From a virus, in IMG/VR virus record IMGVR_UViG_3300017917_002937, positions 1 through 64,000 of that record: a stretch of DNA of 64,000 nucleotides; one strand, 5' to 3'. Positions 56,959-64,000 of this stretch are shown piece by piece. The notes below the pieces were generated by a model, which saw only the letters and a list, made by a program, of their open reading frames with translations, was not told the DNA's origin and ran no database searches. Made by a program: the position numbers and the translations under genes. Numbering within the stretch: the stretch's first letter is position 1; every line of letters begins with the position of its first letter.

Positions 56959-57108
56959 ATGATTAAAAATAATGTAAAAGAAAATACAAATACCAAGCCT
57001 GTTGAAAAAAAACCTAACGAAAAATACGGTTTTTATTTCTCAAGTTCAGTTAAAATTTTTGATCCAATTACTAAAGAAGTGTTTGTTCAAAAAAGAGGCG
57101 ATAATTAA
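56959..57108 (+). CDS. Small conserved-type virion-region protein (49 aa)
   Basis: The frame runs MIKNNVKENTNTKPVEKKP... to ...KEVFVQKRGDN and its stop overlaps the next ATG (TAATG). The C-terminal half YGFYFSSSVKIFDPITKEVF resembles the start of the next gene (KIEGFLKIFDPNNGAIFV), so the two share a short beta-hairpin motif. Coding is supported by the exact coupling and by a GATAAATA octamer just upstream. Function unknown. Confidence 0.65.
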   Translation: MIKNNVKENTNTKPVEKKPNEKYGFYFSSSVKIFDPITKEVFVQKRGDN

Positions 57109-57728
57109 TGTCTGTTATTACTTTATCATATAAAATTGAAGGTTTTCTAAAAATCTTCGACCCTAATAATGGCGCAATATTTGTTGACAAAAAAAATGCT
57201 ATTAACTATGAAAATATGAGTGAAGCAATTGCAGATACTTTAAGTAGTAGAGGTTACGGAGAAATATATCAAATGGCTTTTGGAAACGGTGGAGCTAGTG
57301 TAGATGCTACAGGAGTTATTACATATCTACCACCAAATGTGACAGGACAAAACGCAGCTCTATATAATCAAACTTATGCAAAAATTGTAGATGACACCAG
57401 TGTTTTTAACTTAGATCCTACTAGAAATAAAATGACAGTTCTGCATACTACCGGTAAATTTTATACTGATATATTAGTGCAATGTTTATTAGATTATGGT
57501 GAACCTTCAGGACAGGATGCATTTGATACAAGCACACAAACTGATTCTAGTTATATTTTTGATGAATTGGGTTTATTGGCAAATTATGGAACAGATAATG
57601 ATGGTAATGTTATAACACGTTTACTAACTCATGTAATTTTTCATCCAGTACAAAAAAGCTTAAACAGACAGATTCAAATAGATTACACAGTTAGAATTCA
57701 AAGCCTTACTAACTTAGTAACGATATAA
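57108..57728 (+). CDS. Conserved virion structural protein (206 aa)
   Basis: The N-terminal strand LSYKIEGFLKIFDPNNGAIFVDKKNAINYENMSEAIA and the C-terminal LLTHVIFHPVQKSLNRQIQIDYTVRIQ are of a type I know from structural proteins of T4-like aquatic phages, without a firm T4 counterpart. It sits between the giant baseplate gene and fibre genes, so a baseplate or fibre-connector role is inferred. No enzyme motif is present. Confidence 0.55.
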   Translation: MSVITLSYKIEGFLKIFDPNNGAIFVDKKNAINYENMSEAIADTLSSRGYGEIYQMAFGNGGASVDATGVITYLPPNVTGQNAALYNQTYAKIVDDTSVFNLDPTRNKMTVLHTTGKFYTDILVQCLLDYGEPSGQDAFDTSTQTDSSYIFDELGLLANYGTDNDGNVITRLLTHVIFHPVQKSLNRQIQIDYTVRIQSLTNLVTI

Positions 57729-57736
57729 GATAAATA
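57729..57736 (+). promoter_or_regulatory. Late promoter-like GATAAATA before the fibre gene
   Basis: The octamer directly follows the previous stop and lies 24 nt before the ATG at 57761, with CGGAG between them. Confidence 0.6.
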
Positions 57737-57760
57737 AAATGATAGCGGAGTAAACTATAT

Positions 57761-58978
57761 ATGGCATATACAATAGTTAAAAGTGATGGGACAGTTTTAA
57801 CGACCATTGCCGATGGGACAATTAATACAACAAGTTCATCACTTGGACTTCCAGGACGAAATTACGCTGGTTACGGACAAACATTAGACACAAATTTTGT
57901 ACATCAATTAGAGAATTTTGCAGATACAGACCCTCCCCCAAATCCTCTTAGAGGTCAACTTTGGTATAATACAAATAACCAAACACTTTATGTGTGCCCA
58001 ACAGATGGAGAAACAAACAGTGCTAACTGGTCAGCATTAACTTCAACAACAAGTGGTGGAACAACAACATTCGGTGCTGTAACTATTACAGGGAATTTAT
58101 TAGCAAATAATGGTACATTTACTAATCAAGTCTCTGCAAATTTAGGAACATTTGCTTATTTGACTGTAACTTCAAATGCAAATATAGCAGATGCAAATAT
58201 AACAACCTCAAACATTGGTAATTTAACAACACAGGTTATAACAACAGGTGCCAATACCACCGCAGGTACAATAACAGGTACATGGACAGCTAACGGAGGC
58301 TTATCAGGAAATACTGTTATATTAACAAATGGCAATTTGTTTATTGGAAATTCAGGAGGTGCTAACCTTTATGGTGTACGCACTGACAAATACATGTATG
58401 CAAATGGAACACCAATTTCATTTGCTGGAACTTATAGTAATAGCAACGTTGCTGGATATTTACCAACTTATAACGGAGTGGTATTAGCAAGTAATGTGAC
58501 TACTCCTATATTAACAACAGGGGCAAACACAACACCAGGAACTGTTACTGGTAACTGGACATTAAGTTCAGGTTCAAGATTTAATGCTACATACGCTGAC
58601 TTGGCTGAAAGATTTGCATCTGATGCAATTTATGATGCAGGCACAGTTGTTGAATTGGGCGGTGACAAAGAAATTACCGCTGTAAAATATGAATTAAGTG
58701 AAGATGTGTTTGGAGTCATATCACATACTGCTGCATATTTGATGAATTCAGGTGCAGGTGATGACGAAACTCATCCTCCTGTGGCAGTTAGCGGTAGAGT
58801 AAAAGTTAAAGTAACAGGAAAAGTATCTAAAGGTCAACGCTTAGTAAGTGCTGGTAATGGCATTGCTAGGGCAGCTAATCCAGGTGAAGCAAATTCATTT
58901 AATACTATAGGTCGTTCTTTAGTAAATAAAACAACTGTTGGTGTTGGCACAGTTGAAGCTATAGTAATTATCAGATAA
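57761..58978 (+). CDS. Tail-fibre protein with autoproteolytic-type C-terminal domain (405 aa)
   Basis: The N-terminal domain (GLPGRNYAGYGQTLDTNFVHQLENFA, then PNPLRGQLWYNTNNQTLYV) is a common virion-attachment module in aquatic T4-like fibres. The centre is a Thr/Asn/Gly-rich repetitive shaft (residues ~100-260). The end, from YADLAERFASDAIYDAGTVVELGG to IGRSLVNKTTVGVGTVEAIV, resembles the Peptidase_G2-type domain that trims itself from trimeric fibres. Whether self-cleavage occurs is not shown by the sequence alone. Confidence 0.72.
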   Translation: MAYTIVKSDGTVLTTIADGTINTTSSSLGLPGRNYAGYGQTLDTNFVHQLENFADTDPPPNPLRGQLWYNTNNQTLYVCPTDGETNSANWSALTSTTSGGTTTFGAVTITGNLLANNGTFTNQVSANLGTFAYLTVTSNANIADANITTSNIGNLTTQVITTGANTTAGTITGTWTANGGLSGNTVILTNGNLFIGNSGGANLYGVRTDKYMYANGTPISFAGTYSNSNVAGYLPTYNGVVLASNVTTPILTTGANTTPGTVTGNWTLSSGSRFNATYADLAERFASDAIYDAGTVVELGGDKEITAVKYELSEDVFGVISHTAAYLMNSGAGDDETHPPVAVSGRVKVKVTGKVSKGQRLVSAGNGIARAANPGEANSFNTIGRSLVNKTTVGVGTVEAIVIIR

Positions 58979-58987
58979 GGATTAACA

Positions 58988-59938
58988 ATGACTTATGCAC
59001 AATTTGGATTAATACAGGCTACAGATTATAATGCGTTAGTAGGTGGTAATCCTACTACCTCAAGCGGTACATTAAATGCAGTATGGGCTACTGGAGGTAC
59101 AACAGCTGGTTATGGACAAACAGCAGAGGCTAATGTTTCAGTTGGAGATACGGTTACTTCTACAAAATGGGCAAATCTTGTCAACTTTACTGCCAATAGT
59201 GCAAGTCATCAGGGAACTTCTATTACGTCGGTTACTGCTCCTAGTTCAGGTGGAACTATAACATATTTAAGTGCTATACCAACAAATTTAACATCAATTT
59301 ATACAAGTCGTTTAAATGCTGCAACACAAGGATCAACCTCATCAAATGCTGTGTCATACGGAAGTACTTGGACAACTGCAATTACATTTACACATACTGT
59401 AACATTTGCTAATGGCGATGCTGCTAGATATTTCTTTAATTCAGGTGGACAACTTAAAATTACAACAAGTCATGCTAACAGTACAGCGGGAATTAATTTA
59501 CTAATGAACAATCTTTGTAGCAATATTGGAACAGTTGTTCTTAGTGCTCCTACTTCTGGTAGTGTAACGATTGCATCAACAAGTTATAATGGTATTACAA
59601 AAGTTGGTGGTGGTGGAAACGCTCCTACAATAAGCACAAATAATGGGTATTTTGCATTAACAACATCAAATGCAAACGTGTTCACTCAAACCGCTAGCAC
59701 TGGGCCTGCAGGATATCTAAGTACTTTTATACGAGTTATTGTAAAATCTAATGGTACTCAAGGTTCGAATGGTGATGCTGGAAGTGTTATCACAATCTAT
59801 ACAGTTTGGGATGAAGTGCCAGATGGTCTAACTGTTGGAACAGGATCAACAACTACTTGTACAATAACACCCCCTGAAAATGTATATTTACCTACAGCAA
59901 GCTGGGGAACACCTACTGTAACAGGTACTGTTGCTTAA
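58988..59938 (+). CDS. Virion structural / fibre-associated protein (316 aa)
   Basis: It begins MTYAQFGLIQATDYNALVGG and has a conserved-looking N-terminal segment (VSVGDTVTSTKWANLVN). A long beta-rich Ser/Thr/Asn region follows and it ends ITPPENVYLPTASWGTPTVT. The pattern is that of fibre or decoration proteins in T4-like aquatic phages. It lies 9 nt after the fibre gene and is probably co-transcribed with it. Function not further defined. Confidence 0.55.
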   Translation: MTYAQFGLIQATDYNALVGGNPTTSSGTLNAVWATGGTTAGYGQTAEANVSVGDTVTSTKWANLVNFTANSASHQGTSITSVTAPSSGGTITYLSAIPTNLTSIYTSRLNAATQGSTSSNAVSYGSTWTTAITFTHTVTFANGDAARYFFNSGGQLKITTSHANSTAGINLLMNNLCSNIGTVVLSAPTSGSVTIASTSYNGITKVGGGGNAPTISTNNGYFALTTSNANVFTQTASTGPAGYLSTFIRVIVKSNGTQGSNGDAGSVITIYTVWDEVPDGLTVGTGSTTTCTITPPENVYLPTASWGTPTVTGTVA

Positions 59939-59962
59939 TTTTTTAAAATCAAAATAATACCA

Positions 59963-59970
59963 TCTAAATA
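59963..59970 (+). promoter_or_regulatory. TCTAAATA late-promoter variant
   Basis: The variant lies 16 nt before the ATG at 59987. The site between them, CTCTC-AG-GAGAG, contains AGGAG inside a small inverted repeat. Confidence 0.4.
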
Positions 59971-59986
59971 CTCTCAGGAGAGTAAG

Positions 59987-60292
59987 ATGGATACAAACGA
60001 ACTTATTAATGATTTAAAAATTAGGTTTAATCATAATTCTGCCAAAGACTATCTTAAAAACAAATATGAATCAAAGTTAATTGTAGCTGACCAAGGGGGA
60101 TTATGGAAAGCTACTATAGAAATTATTAGTTTTTTAAGCACAAACAATCAAGAGCAAATAGTTTTAATGGACAGCTTTAATAATCCTGTTAAAGTTGATA
60201 GGATACTTCTATTAAACAAACTTACAAACATTTATAATCAAGTAACAAATGAATGGTACACAGAATGGTCTGAACTTGAAAGGCAACGATGA
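59987..60292 (+). CDS. Hypothetical protein (101 aa)
   Basis: I do not recognise a function. The protein is helical and charged, with a Trp-containing segment QGGLWKATIEIISFL and an end NEWYTEWSELERQR. It has a strong AGGAGAG site. It overlaps the next gene by 4 nt (ATGA), so it belongs to the glycosyltransferase-like operon. Small proteins of this type next to fibre genes are common in aquatic T4-like phages. Confidence 0.5.
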   Translation: MDTNELINDLKIRFNHNSAKDYLKNKYESKLIVADQGGLWKATIEIISFLSTNNQEQIVLMDSFNNPVKVDRILLLNKLTNIYNQVTNEWYTEWSELERQR

Positions 60293-61092
60293 GTAAAGGC
60301 GTTTTATTATTTGCTTTTAATTCACCAAAATTTAATTATTTTGACATGGCAGTTCATACTGCTAAAAGAGTAAATTATTTTTTAGATTTACCTGTAACAG
60401 TTGTCACTGATTCACAATCAAAACCAAATAATGTCGAATATAATTTTGATCAAATTATTATAACTGATTCTGACAGTTCAAATAAAAGAGATTGGGGTAT
60501 ATGGTTAAATAAAGGTCGATACAAAGCATTTGAACTATCTCCTTACCATCATACAATTTTACTAGATACTGATTATATGGTAAATTCACAAAAGTTATTA
60601 AAAACTTTTACTTTACCAACCGATTTTTGTTGTCATGACACTACCGAATTTTTAATGAATCCAAATGCAGTACAGGAAGTGTTAAGTGTATATAGTTTTA
60701 AAACATTATGGGCAACGGTAATAACATTTAAAAAATCTAAACGATCCGAACAAATTTTTAATTGTTTAAAAATGGTTCAAAAAAATTTTGAACATTTTGC
60801 ATTAATACATGGTTTTATAGCTAATACATTTAGAAATGATTATGCATTAACAGTTGCTCTTAGAACAGTAAACGGTCAAATGGCATTAAAGAGTGATATA
60901 ATACCATGGAATTTGACACATATTGGTAAAAATACTAGTGTTTATGCTGATGATACAAGTTATAAAAACACAAAGTTTAATGTTGTTTTTGACAGATGGC
61001 AAAGAGGTAAAGTTAAAAAAGAATATATTACTATAAAAGATTTCGACTTCCACGTCATGAACAAAGAAAACTTTTTGGAGCTAATAAAATGA
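60289..61092 (+). CDS. Glycosyltransferase-like protein A (267 aa)
   Basis: The N-terminal half looks like a GT-A fold: GVLLFAFNSPKFNYFDMA, VTVVTDS, then HHTILLDTDYMV with D93-T-D95 as a DxD metal motif. The second half has WATVITFKKS and a HGFIANTFRNDYALTVAL block, where acceptor-binding residues usually lie. Likely role: sugar transfer onto host surface glycans or virion proteins; donor and acceptor unknown. It overlaps the next gene by 4 nt and shares its general pattern with it, suggesting duplication. Confidence 0.6.
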   Translation: MSKGVLLFAFNSPKFNYFDMAVHTAKRVNYFLDLPVTVVTDSQSKPNNVEYNFDQIIITDSDSSNKRDWGIWLNKGRYKAFELSPYHHTILLDTDYMVNSQKLLKTFTLPTDFCCHDTTEFLMNPNAVQEVLSVYSFKTLWATVITFKKSKRSEQIFNCLKMVQKNFEHFALIHGFIANTFRNDYALTVALRTVNGQMALKSDIIPWNLTHIGKNTSVYADDTSYKNTKFNVVFDRWQRGKVKKEYITIKDFDFHVMNKENFLELIK

Positions 61093-61895
61093 ATAAAGGA
61101 TATGTTATATTAGCACAAAACACGAAAGCAGTAAACTATGTAAAATGTGCAGAAGCACTTGCTTTGAGTATACACAACGTCATGCCAAACGCAAAGGTTT
61201 CACTAATTACTAATGAAAACGATGTAAACTTTTCTTTATTTGATAGTGTTATTCCATTGCCATATGGCGATTTAGAACCTAACAGCGATTGGAAGCTAAT
61301 CAATGATTGGCAAATTTATGAAGCAAGTCCATATGAATATACAATTAAATTAGAAGCTGATTTGTATATGACAAAAGATATAAGTTATTGGTTCGATATT
61401 TTAGAACATAGAGATTTAGTAATTTGTACTACCATAAGAAACTTTAAACAAGAAATAAGTAAAGTCAGAGGTTATAGACGTTTTATTGACGATAATTATT
61501 TACCTGATGTTTATAATGCAATAACTTATTTTAAAAAATCAGATTTAGCCAATAAGTTTTTCAGTATTGTTAAAAATATTTTTGAAAATTGGAGTGAATA
61601 TAGAAAACATTACAAATGTAAACCAGATGAACCAGTATCAACTGATTGGGCCTATGCAATTGCAGCATATTTGTTAGGTATCGAGAAAACTACAATGCCA
61701 GTCTTTACTGACATGAGTATGATACATATGAAAGAATTTATCAATGGAAATGCTACCGAAAATTGGACAGATACATTTGTTTATGAAATTTTTAAAAATC
61801 AAATAAAAATACAAACAGTTCCGCAATTATATCCTTTACATTATCAAGTTAAAAGTTTTGCTAATAAATTATTAGAGGTCCATAATGACAGATAA
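61089..61895 (+). CDS. Glycosyltransferase-like protein B (268 aa)
   Basis: GT-A-like. It opens KGYVILAQNTKAVNYVKCAEALALSIHN, followed by VSLITNEND and YTIKLEADLYM, where E-A-D stands in the DxD place. The C-terminal half has VYNAITYFKKSDLANKFF, then PVSTDWAYAIAAYLLGI. Layout parallels the preceding gene, with weak similarity, so the two are probably ancient paralogues. The change from DxD to ExD may alter metal binding. The start overlaps the previous stop and its end overlaps the next gene by 11 nt. Confidence 0.6.
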   Translation: MNKGYVILAQNTKAVNYVKCAEALALSIHNVMPNAKVSLITNENDVNFSLFDSVIPLPYGDLEPNSDWKLINDWQIYEASPYEYTIKLEADLYMTKDISYWFDILEHRDLVICTTIRNFKQEISKVRGYRRFIDDNYLPDVYNAITYFKKSDLANKFFSIVKNIFENWSEYRKHYKCKPDEPVSTDWAYAIAAYLLGIEKTTMPVFTDMSMIHMKEFINGNATENWTDTFVYEIFKNQIKIQTVPQLYPLHYQVKSFANKLLEVHNDR

Positions 61896-62229
61896 TGAAG
61901 ATAGAGTAATTATTTTTGAAGCCCCTAAAATTATTGCACCTGAGTTTCGCTTATATTATAATGATAAGGGAGAAGTTATCTGTTACACCTGTCAAAAACT
62001 AGAAGGTGATAACTTTATAATTATTGATGCACGAACTTATGCTGAAGCAAGACCAGATGTAAAAGTAATTGATGGTAAAATTTCAAGAAAACAAGCAAAT
62101 GCAGTTGTTTATAAATTGATGCCTTCATTAGAAGGTACTTTATGTGCAACTGATGATATTAGTGTAATTGTTGATGATAGATATCAAGGAAACACAACCA
62201 ATTGGAAATTAACTATATATGAGTTATGA
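61885..62229 (+). CDS. Hypothetical protein in the glycosyltransferase operon (114 aa)
   Basis: A small beta-rich protein (EFRLYYNDKGEVICYTCQKLEGDNFIIIDARTYAEARPDV). CYTCQ is a lone Cys pair. I know similar small proteins beside glycosyltransferase-like genes in marine phages but not their function. It overlaps both neighbours by 11 nt, indicating translational coupling. Confidence 0.5.
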   Translation: MTDNEDRVIIFEAPKIIAPEFRLYYNDKGEVICYTCQKLEGDNFIIIDARTYAEARPDVKVIDGKISRKQANAVVYKLMPSLEGTLCATDDISVIVDDRYQGNTTNWKLTIYEL

Positions 62230-63169
62230 TATTGTTGATGTAGCAGATTTAGATATTATATACTTAAGTTATGACGAGCCACAAAAAGAAGAATTTTGGC
62301 TTAAGATTAAAAACATGGTTCCATGGGCTAAACGTGTAGATGGTGTAAAAGGTAGTGATGCTGCACACAAGGCTGCTGGGTTAGCAAGCGACACAGAAAG
62401 ATTCATACTAATTGATGGTGATAATATGCCTGATGAATCTTTCTTTAATATACAACTAGATTTTACAGACAAAGATCCTAAATATAAATTGGCGCAATTT
62501 AGATGGAAAGCTATCAATTCAATTAATGGGCTTAGATATGGTAACGGTGGAATGAGTTCTTGGACAAAAAGTTACGTTGCTAATATGAAAACCCATGAAG
62601 CACAAACAGAAGGTGATATAACAAGAATAGTAGATTTTTGTTTGGATAGTAATGATAATTTATATTGGGCTATGCATGATTGTTATAGCACAACATATCC
62701 CAATTATACACCTTTTCAAGCTTGGCGAGCTGGTTTTCGTGAAGGTGTAAAAATGTGTTTAAATCGCGGGGCTGTGCCTACTGTTGATGAATTTAAAGAA
62801 ACTGTAGCAGGTCGTAACTTAAATAACTTAACGATTTGGCATAATGTTGGTTTAGATGCAGAAAATGGTATATGGGCTATATATGGTTCTAGATTAGGTA
62901 CCTATCAAACATTGTTAACAGAATGGGATCCAAAACATGTCCAATGGTTTGATAATTATATAGAAACATGGCAACATCATAAAGATTTAGATCCCGAATT
63001 AGAATCAAATAACATTGGATCAATTTTGGCTAGTAAATTAGGATTACCAATTTGTACTTTGAGTGCTGACCAAAGTAAATTTTTTAAAAGGCATTATAAT
63101 GCTGATAAAAGAAACCTAGGTCCCCTTATTACTGAAATGGAAATTATAAGAAGCATAGAAGGTTGGTAA
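62219..63169 (+). CDS. Glycosyltransferase-like protein C (316 aa)
   Basis: The N-terminal ~110 residues are a GT-A-like domain: DIIYLSYDEPQKEEFWLKI, KRVDGVKGSDAAHKAAG, FILIDGDNMPD (D-G-D metal motif near residue 65) and a strand KYKLAQFRWKAINSINGL. The rest contains GNGGMSSWTK and FQAWRAGFREGVKM. The IDGDN segment and the GxxxAHxxA helix fit nucleotide-sugar transferases seen in aquatic phages. Acceptor unknown. The next gene starts inside its stop (TAATG). Confidence 0.6.
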   Translation: MSYDIVDVADLDIIYLSYDEPQKEEFWLKIKNMVPWAKRVDGVKGSDAAHKAAGLASDTERFILIDGDNMPDESFFNIQLDFTDKDPKYKLAQFRWKAINSINGLRYGNGGMSSWTKSYVANMKTHEAQTEGDITRIVDFCLDSNDNLYWAMHDCYSTTYPNYTPFQAWRAGFREGVKMCLNRGAVPTVDEFKETVAGRNLNNLTIWHNVGLDAENGIWAIYGSRLGTYQTLLTEWDPKHVQWFDNYIETWQHHKDLDPELESNNIGSILASKLGLPICTLSADQSKFFKRHYNADKRNLGPLITEMEIIRSIEGW

Positions 63170-64000
63170 TGAGTGAAAATCACGAACAAAAAAGAATTAA
63201 AGAAATAAAGATTAAAGTTGAAAACGAAGTTGGTCCTACCTTTTGTCTTGCTAAATGGCATCATGTAACCATGTATTTACAAAGTGGAGAAACACATAGT
63301 TGTTATCATCCACAGCCACATAAAATACCCTTACAAGAATTAGAAAATAACCCTTCTGCATTACATAATACACAACATAAAAAAGAAGAACGTAAATTAA
63401 TGTTAGCGGGTGGTAAACCATCAGGATGCCAATACTGCTGGAATATAGAAGCTATGGGTCCTGATTATATCAGTGACAGACATATAAGAAATAGCAGTAT
63501 ATTTACTGAAGAACGTTATCAACAAACAGCTTATGGTCCATGGGATCAAAATATTAATCCTGAATATATTGAAATTAATTTTGGAAATGAATGTAATTTT
63601 AAATGCGGATATTGTCATCCAAAATACAGTACAAGTTTTTACAAAGAAATTGAAAAATTTGGACCAGTTACTGCTGTTAAAAATCATCGTTGTGATATAG
63701 ATTGGATGAAGTTATACCAACGTGAAGATGAAAATCCTTATGTAGATGCATTTTGGAATTGGTGGCCTGACTTACGTAAAACGTTAAATATTATACGTAT
63801 AACAGGAGGAGAACCAACACTACACAGTAGTACTTGGAAATTTTTAGATCAGGTAGATATTGATCCCATGCCATGGCTAGAAGTAAATGTTAATAGTAAT
63901 TTAGGTACTAAAAATATTTTAATAGAACGTTTGGCAAATAAAGTTAAAAAATTAACTGATGAAAATAAAATAAAAAGTTTTAAACTATTTACTAGTATGG
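63169..64000 (+). CDS. Radical-SAM protein with extra Cys motifs, 3' end cut by window edge
   Basis: The frame is open from ATG 63169 to the right edge (277 codons). The radical-SAM cluster motif is CNFKCGYCHP (Cys142, Cys146, Cys149), followed by IRITGGEPTLHS. An N-terminal domain has CQYCW (Cys87, Cys90), which may hold an auxiliary iron-sulfur cluster with cysteines elsewhere. The family modifies peptides or small molecules through an adenosyl radical; the substrate is unknown. Coupling to the glycosyltransferase genes (TAATG overlap) suggests a joint pathway. Confidence 0.8.
   Translation, partial: MSENHEQKRIKEIKIKVENEVGPTFCLAKWHHVTMYLQSGETHSCYHPQPHKIPLQELENNPSALHNTQHKKEERKLMLAGGKPSGCQYCWNIEAMGPDYISDRHIRNSSIFTEERYQQTAYGPWDQNINPEYIEINFGNECNFKCGYCHPKYSTSFYKEIEKFGPVTAVKNHRCDIDWMKLYQREDENPYVDAFWNWWPDLRKTLNIIRITGGEPTLHSSTWKFLDQVDIDPMPWLEVNVNSNLGTKNILIERLANKVKKLTDENKIKSFKLFTSM

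Overview
This window is an AT-rich fragment of a T4-superfamily myovirus (Caudoviricetes). It is recognisable from a nearly complete set of T4-type morphogenesis genes: major capsid gp23, scaffold gp22, prohead protease gp21, portal gp20, baseplate genes gp26/gp51/gp48-like/gp53/gp5/gp25/gp6, recombination nuclease gp46/gp47 and the late sigma factor gp55. The very low GC, the marine-style tail-fibre families, the glycosyltransferase and radical-SAM genes, and the absence of any cellular housekeeping gene suggest an aquatic phage of the cyanophage/pelagiphage type. The host cannot be read from this window. Both ends cut through genes.

Layout. 1-7.1 kb holds leftward tail-fibre and lectin-like genes with a few small rightward genes between them. 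7.2-17.6 kb is a leftward head block: GIY-YIG endonuclease, gp23, gp22, gp21, an acidic core protein, a small gp67-position protein, gp20 and a tape-measure-like protein with an M15 peptidase domain. 17.7-18.7 kb is a short rightward gp26-gp51 pair ending in a terminator. 18.73-19.16 kb has no gene but contains a GC-rich, hairpin-rich stretch that looks like a structured RNA. 19.2-25.1 kb is a leftward recombination/late-transcription block: Hjc-like resolvase, fractured gp46, gp47, gp55. 25.2-59.9 kb is a rightward tail block containing a single 6731-codon gene. 60-64 kb carries glycosyltransferase-like genes and a radical-SAM gene running off the edge.

The most interesting element is at 19.84-23.11 kb. 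The gp46 (Rad50-like) gene is broken inside its Walker A motif. The 5' half ends in a short intein N-fragment (39 aa). The 3' half begins with a long intein C-fragment (124 aa) ending in His-Asn. A separate Vsr-like (EDxHD-type) homing-endonuclease gene lies between them in other frames, overlapping both. This is a 'fractured gene' with an atypically split intein; gp46 should be rebuilt only by protein trans-splicing.

Regulation. The octamer NATAAATA, matching the T4 late promoter, occurs at 15 gene-upstream positions, on the strand of the downstream gene in all but one case, and gp55 is present to read it. Some copies lie 16-37 nt upstream of a start codon, mostly with a Shine-Dalgarno in between. 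Five, plus one CTAAATA variant, end only 4-5 nt before the ATG with no room for a ribosome binding site, suggesting leaderless late mRNAs. A second RNA-like hairpin just after gp46 partly pairs the Shine-Dalgarno of an 11-codon ORF.
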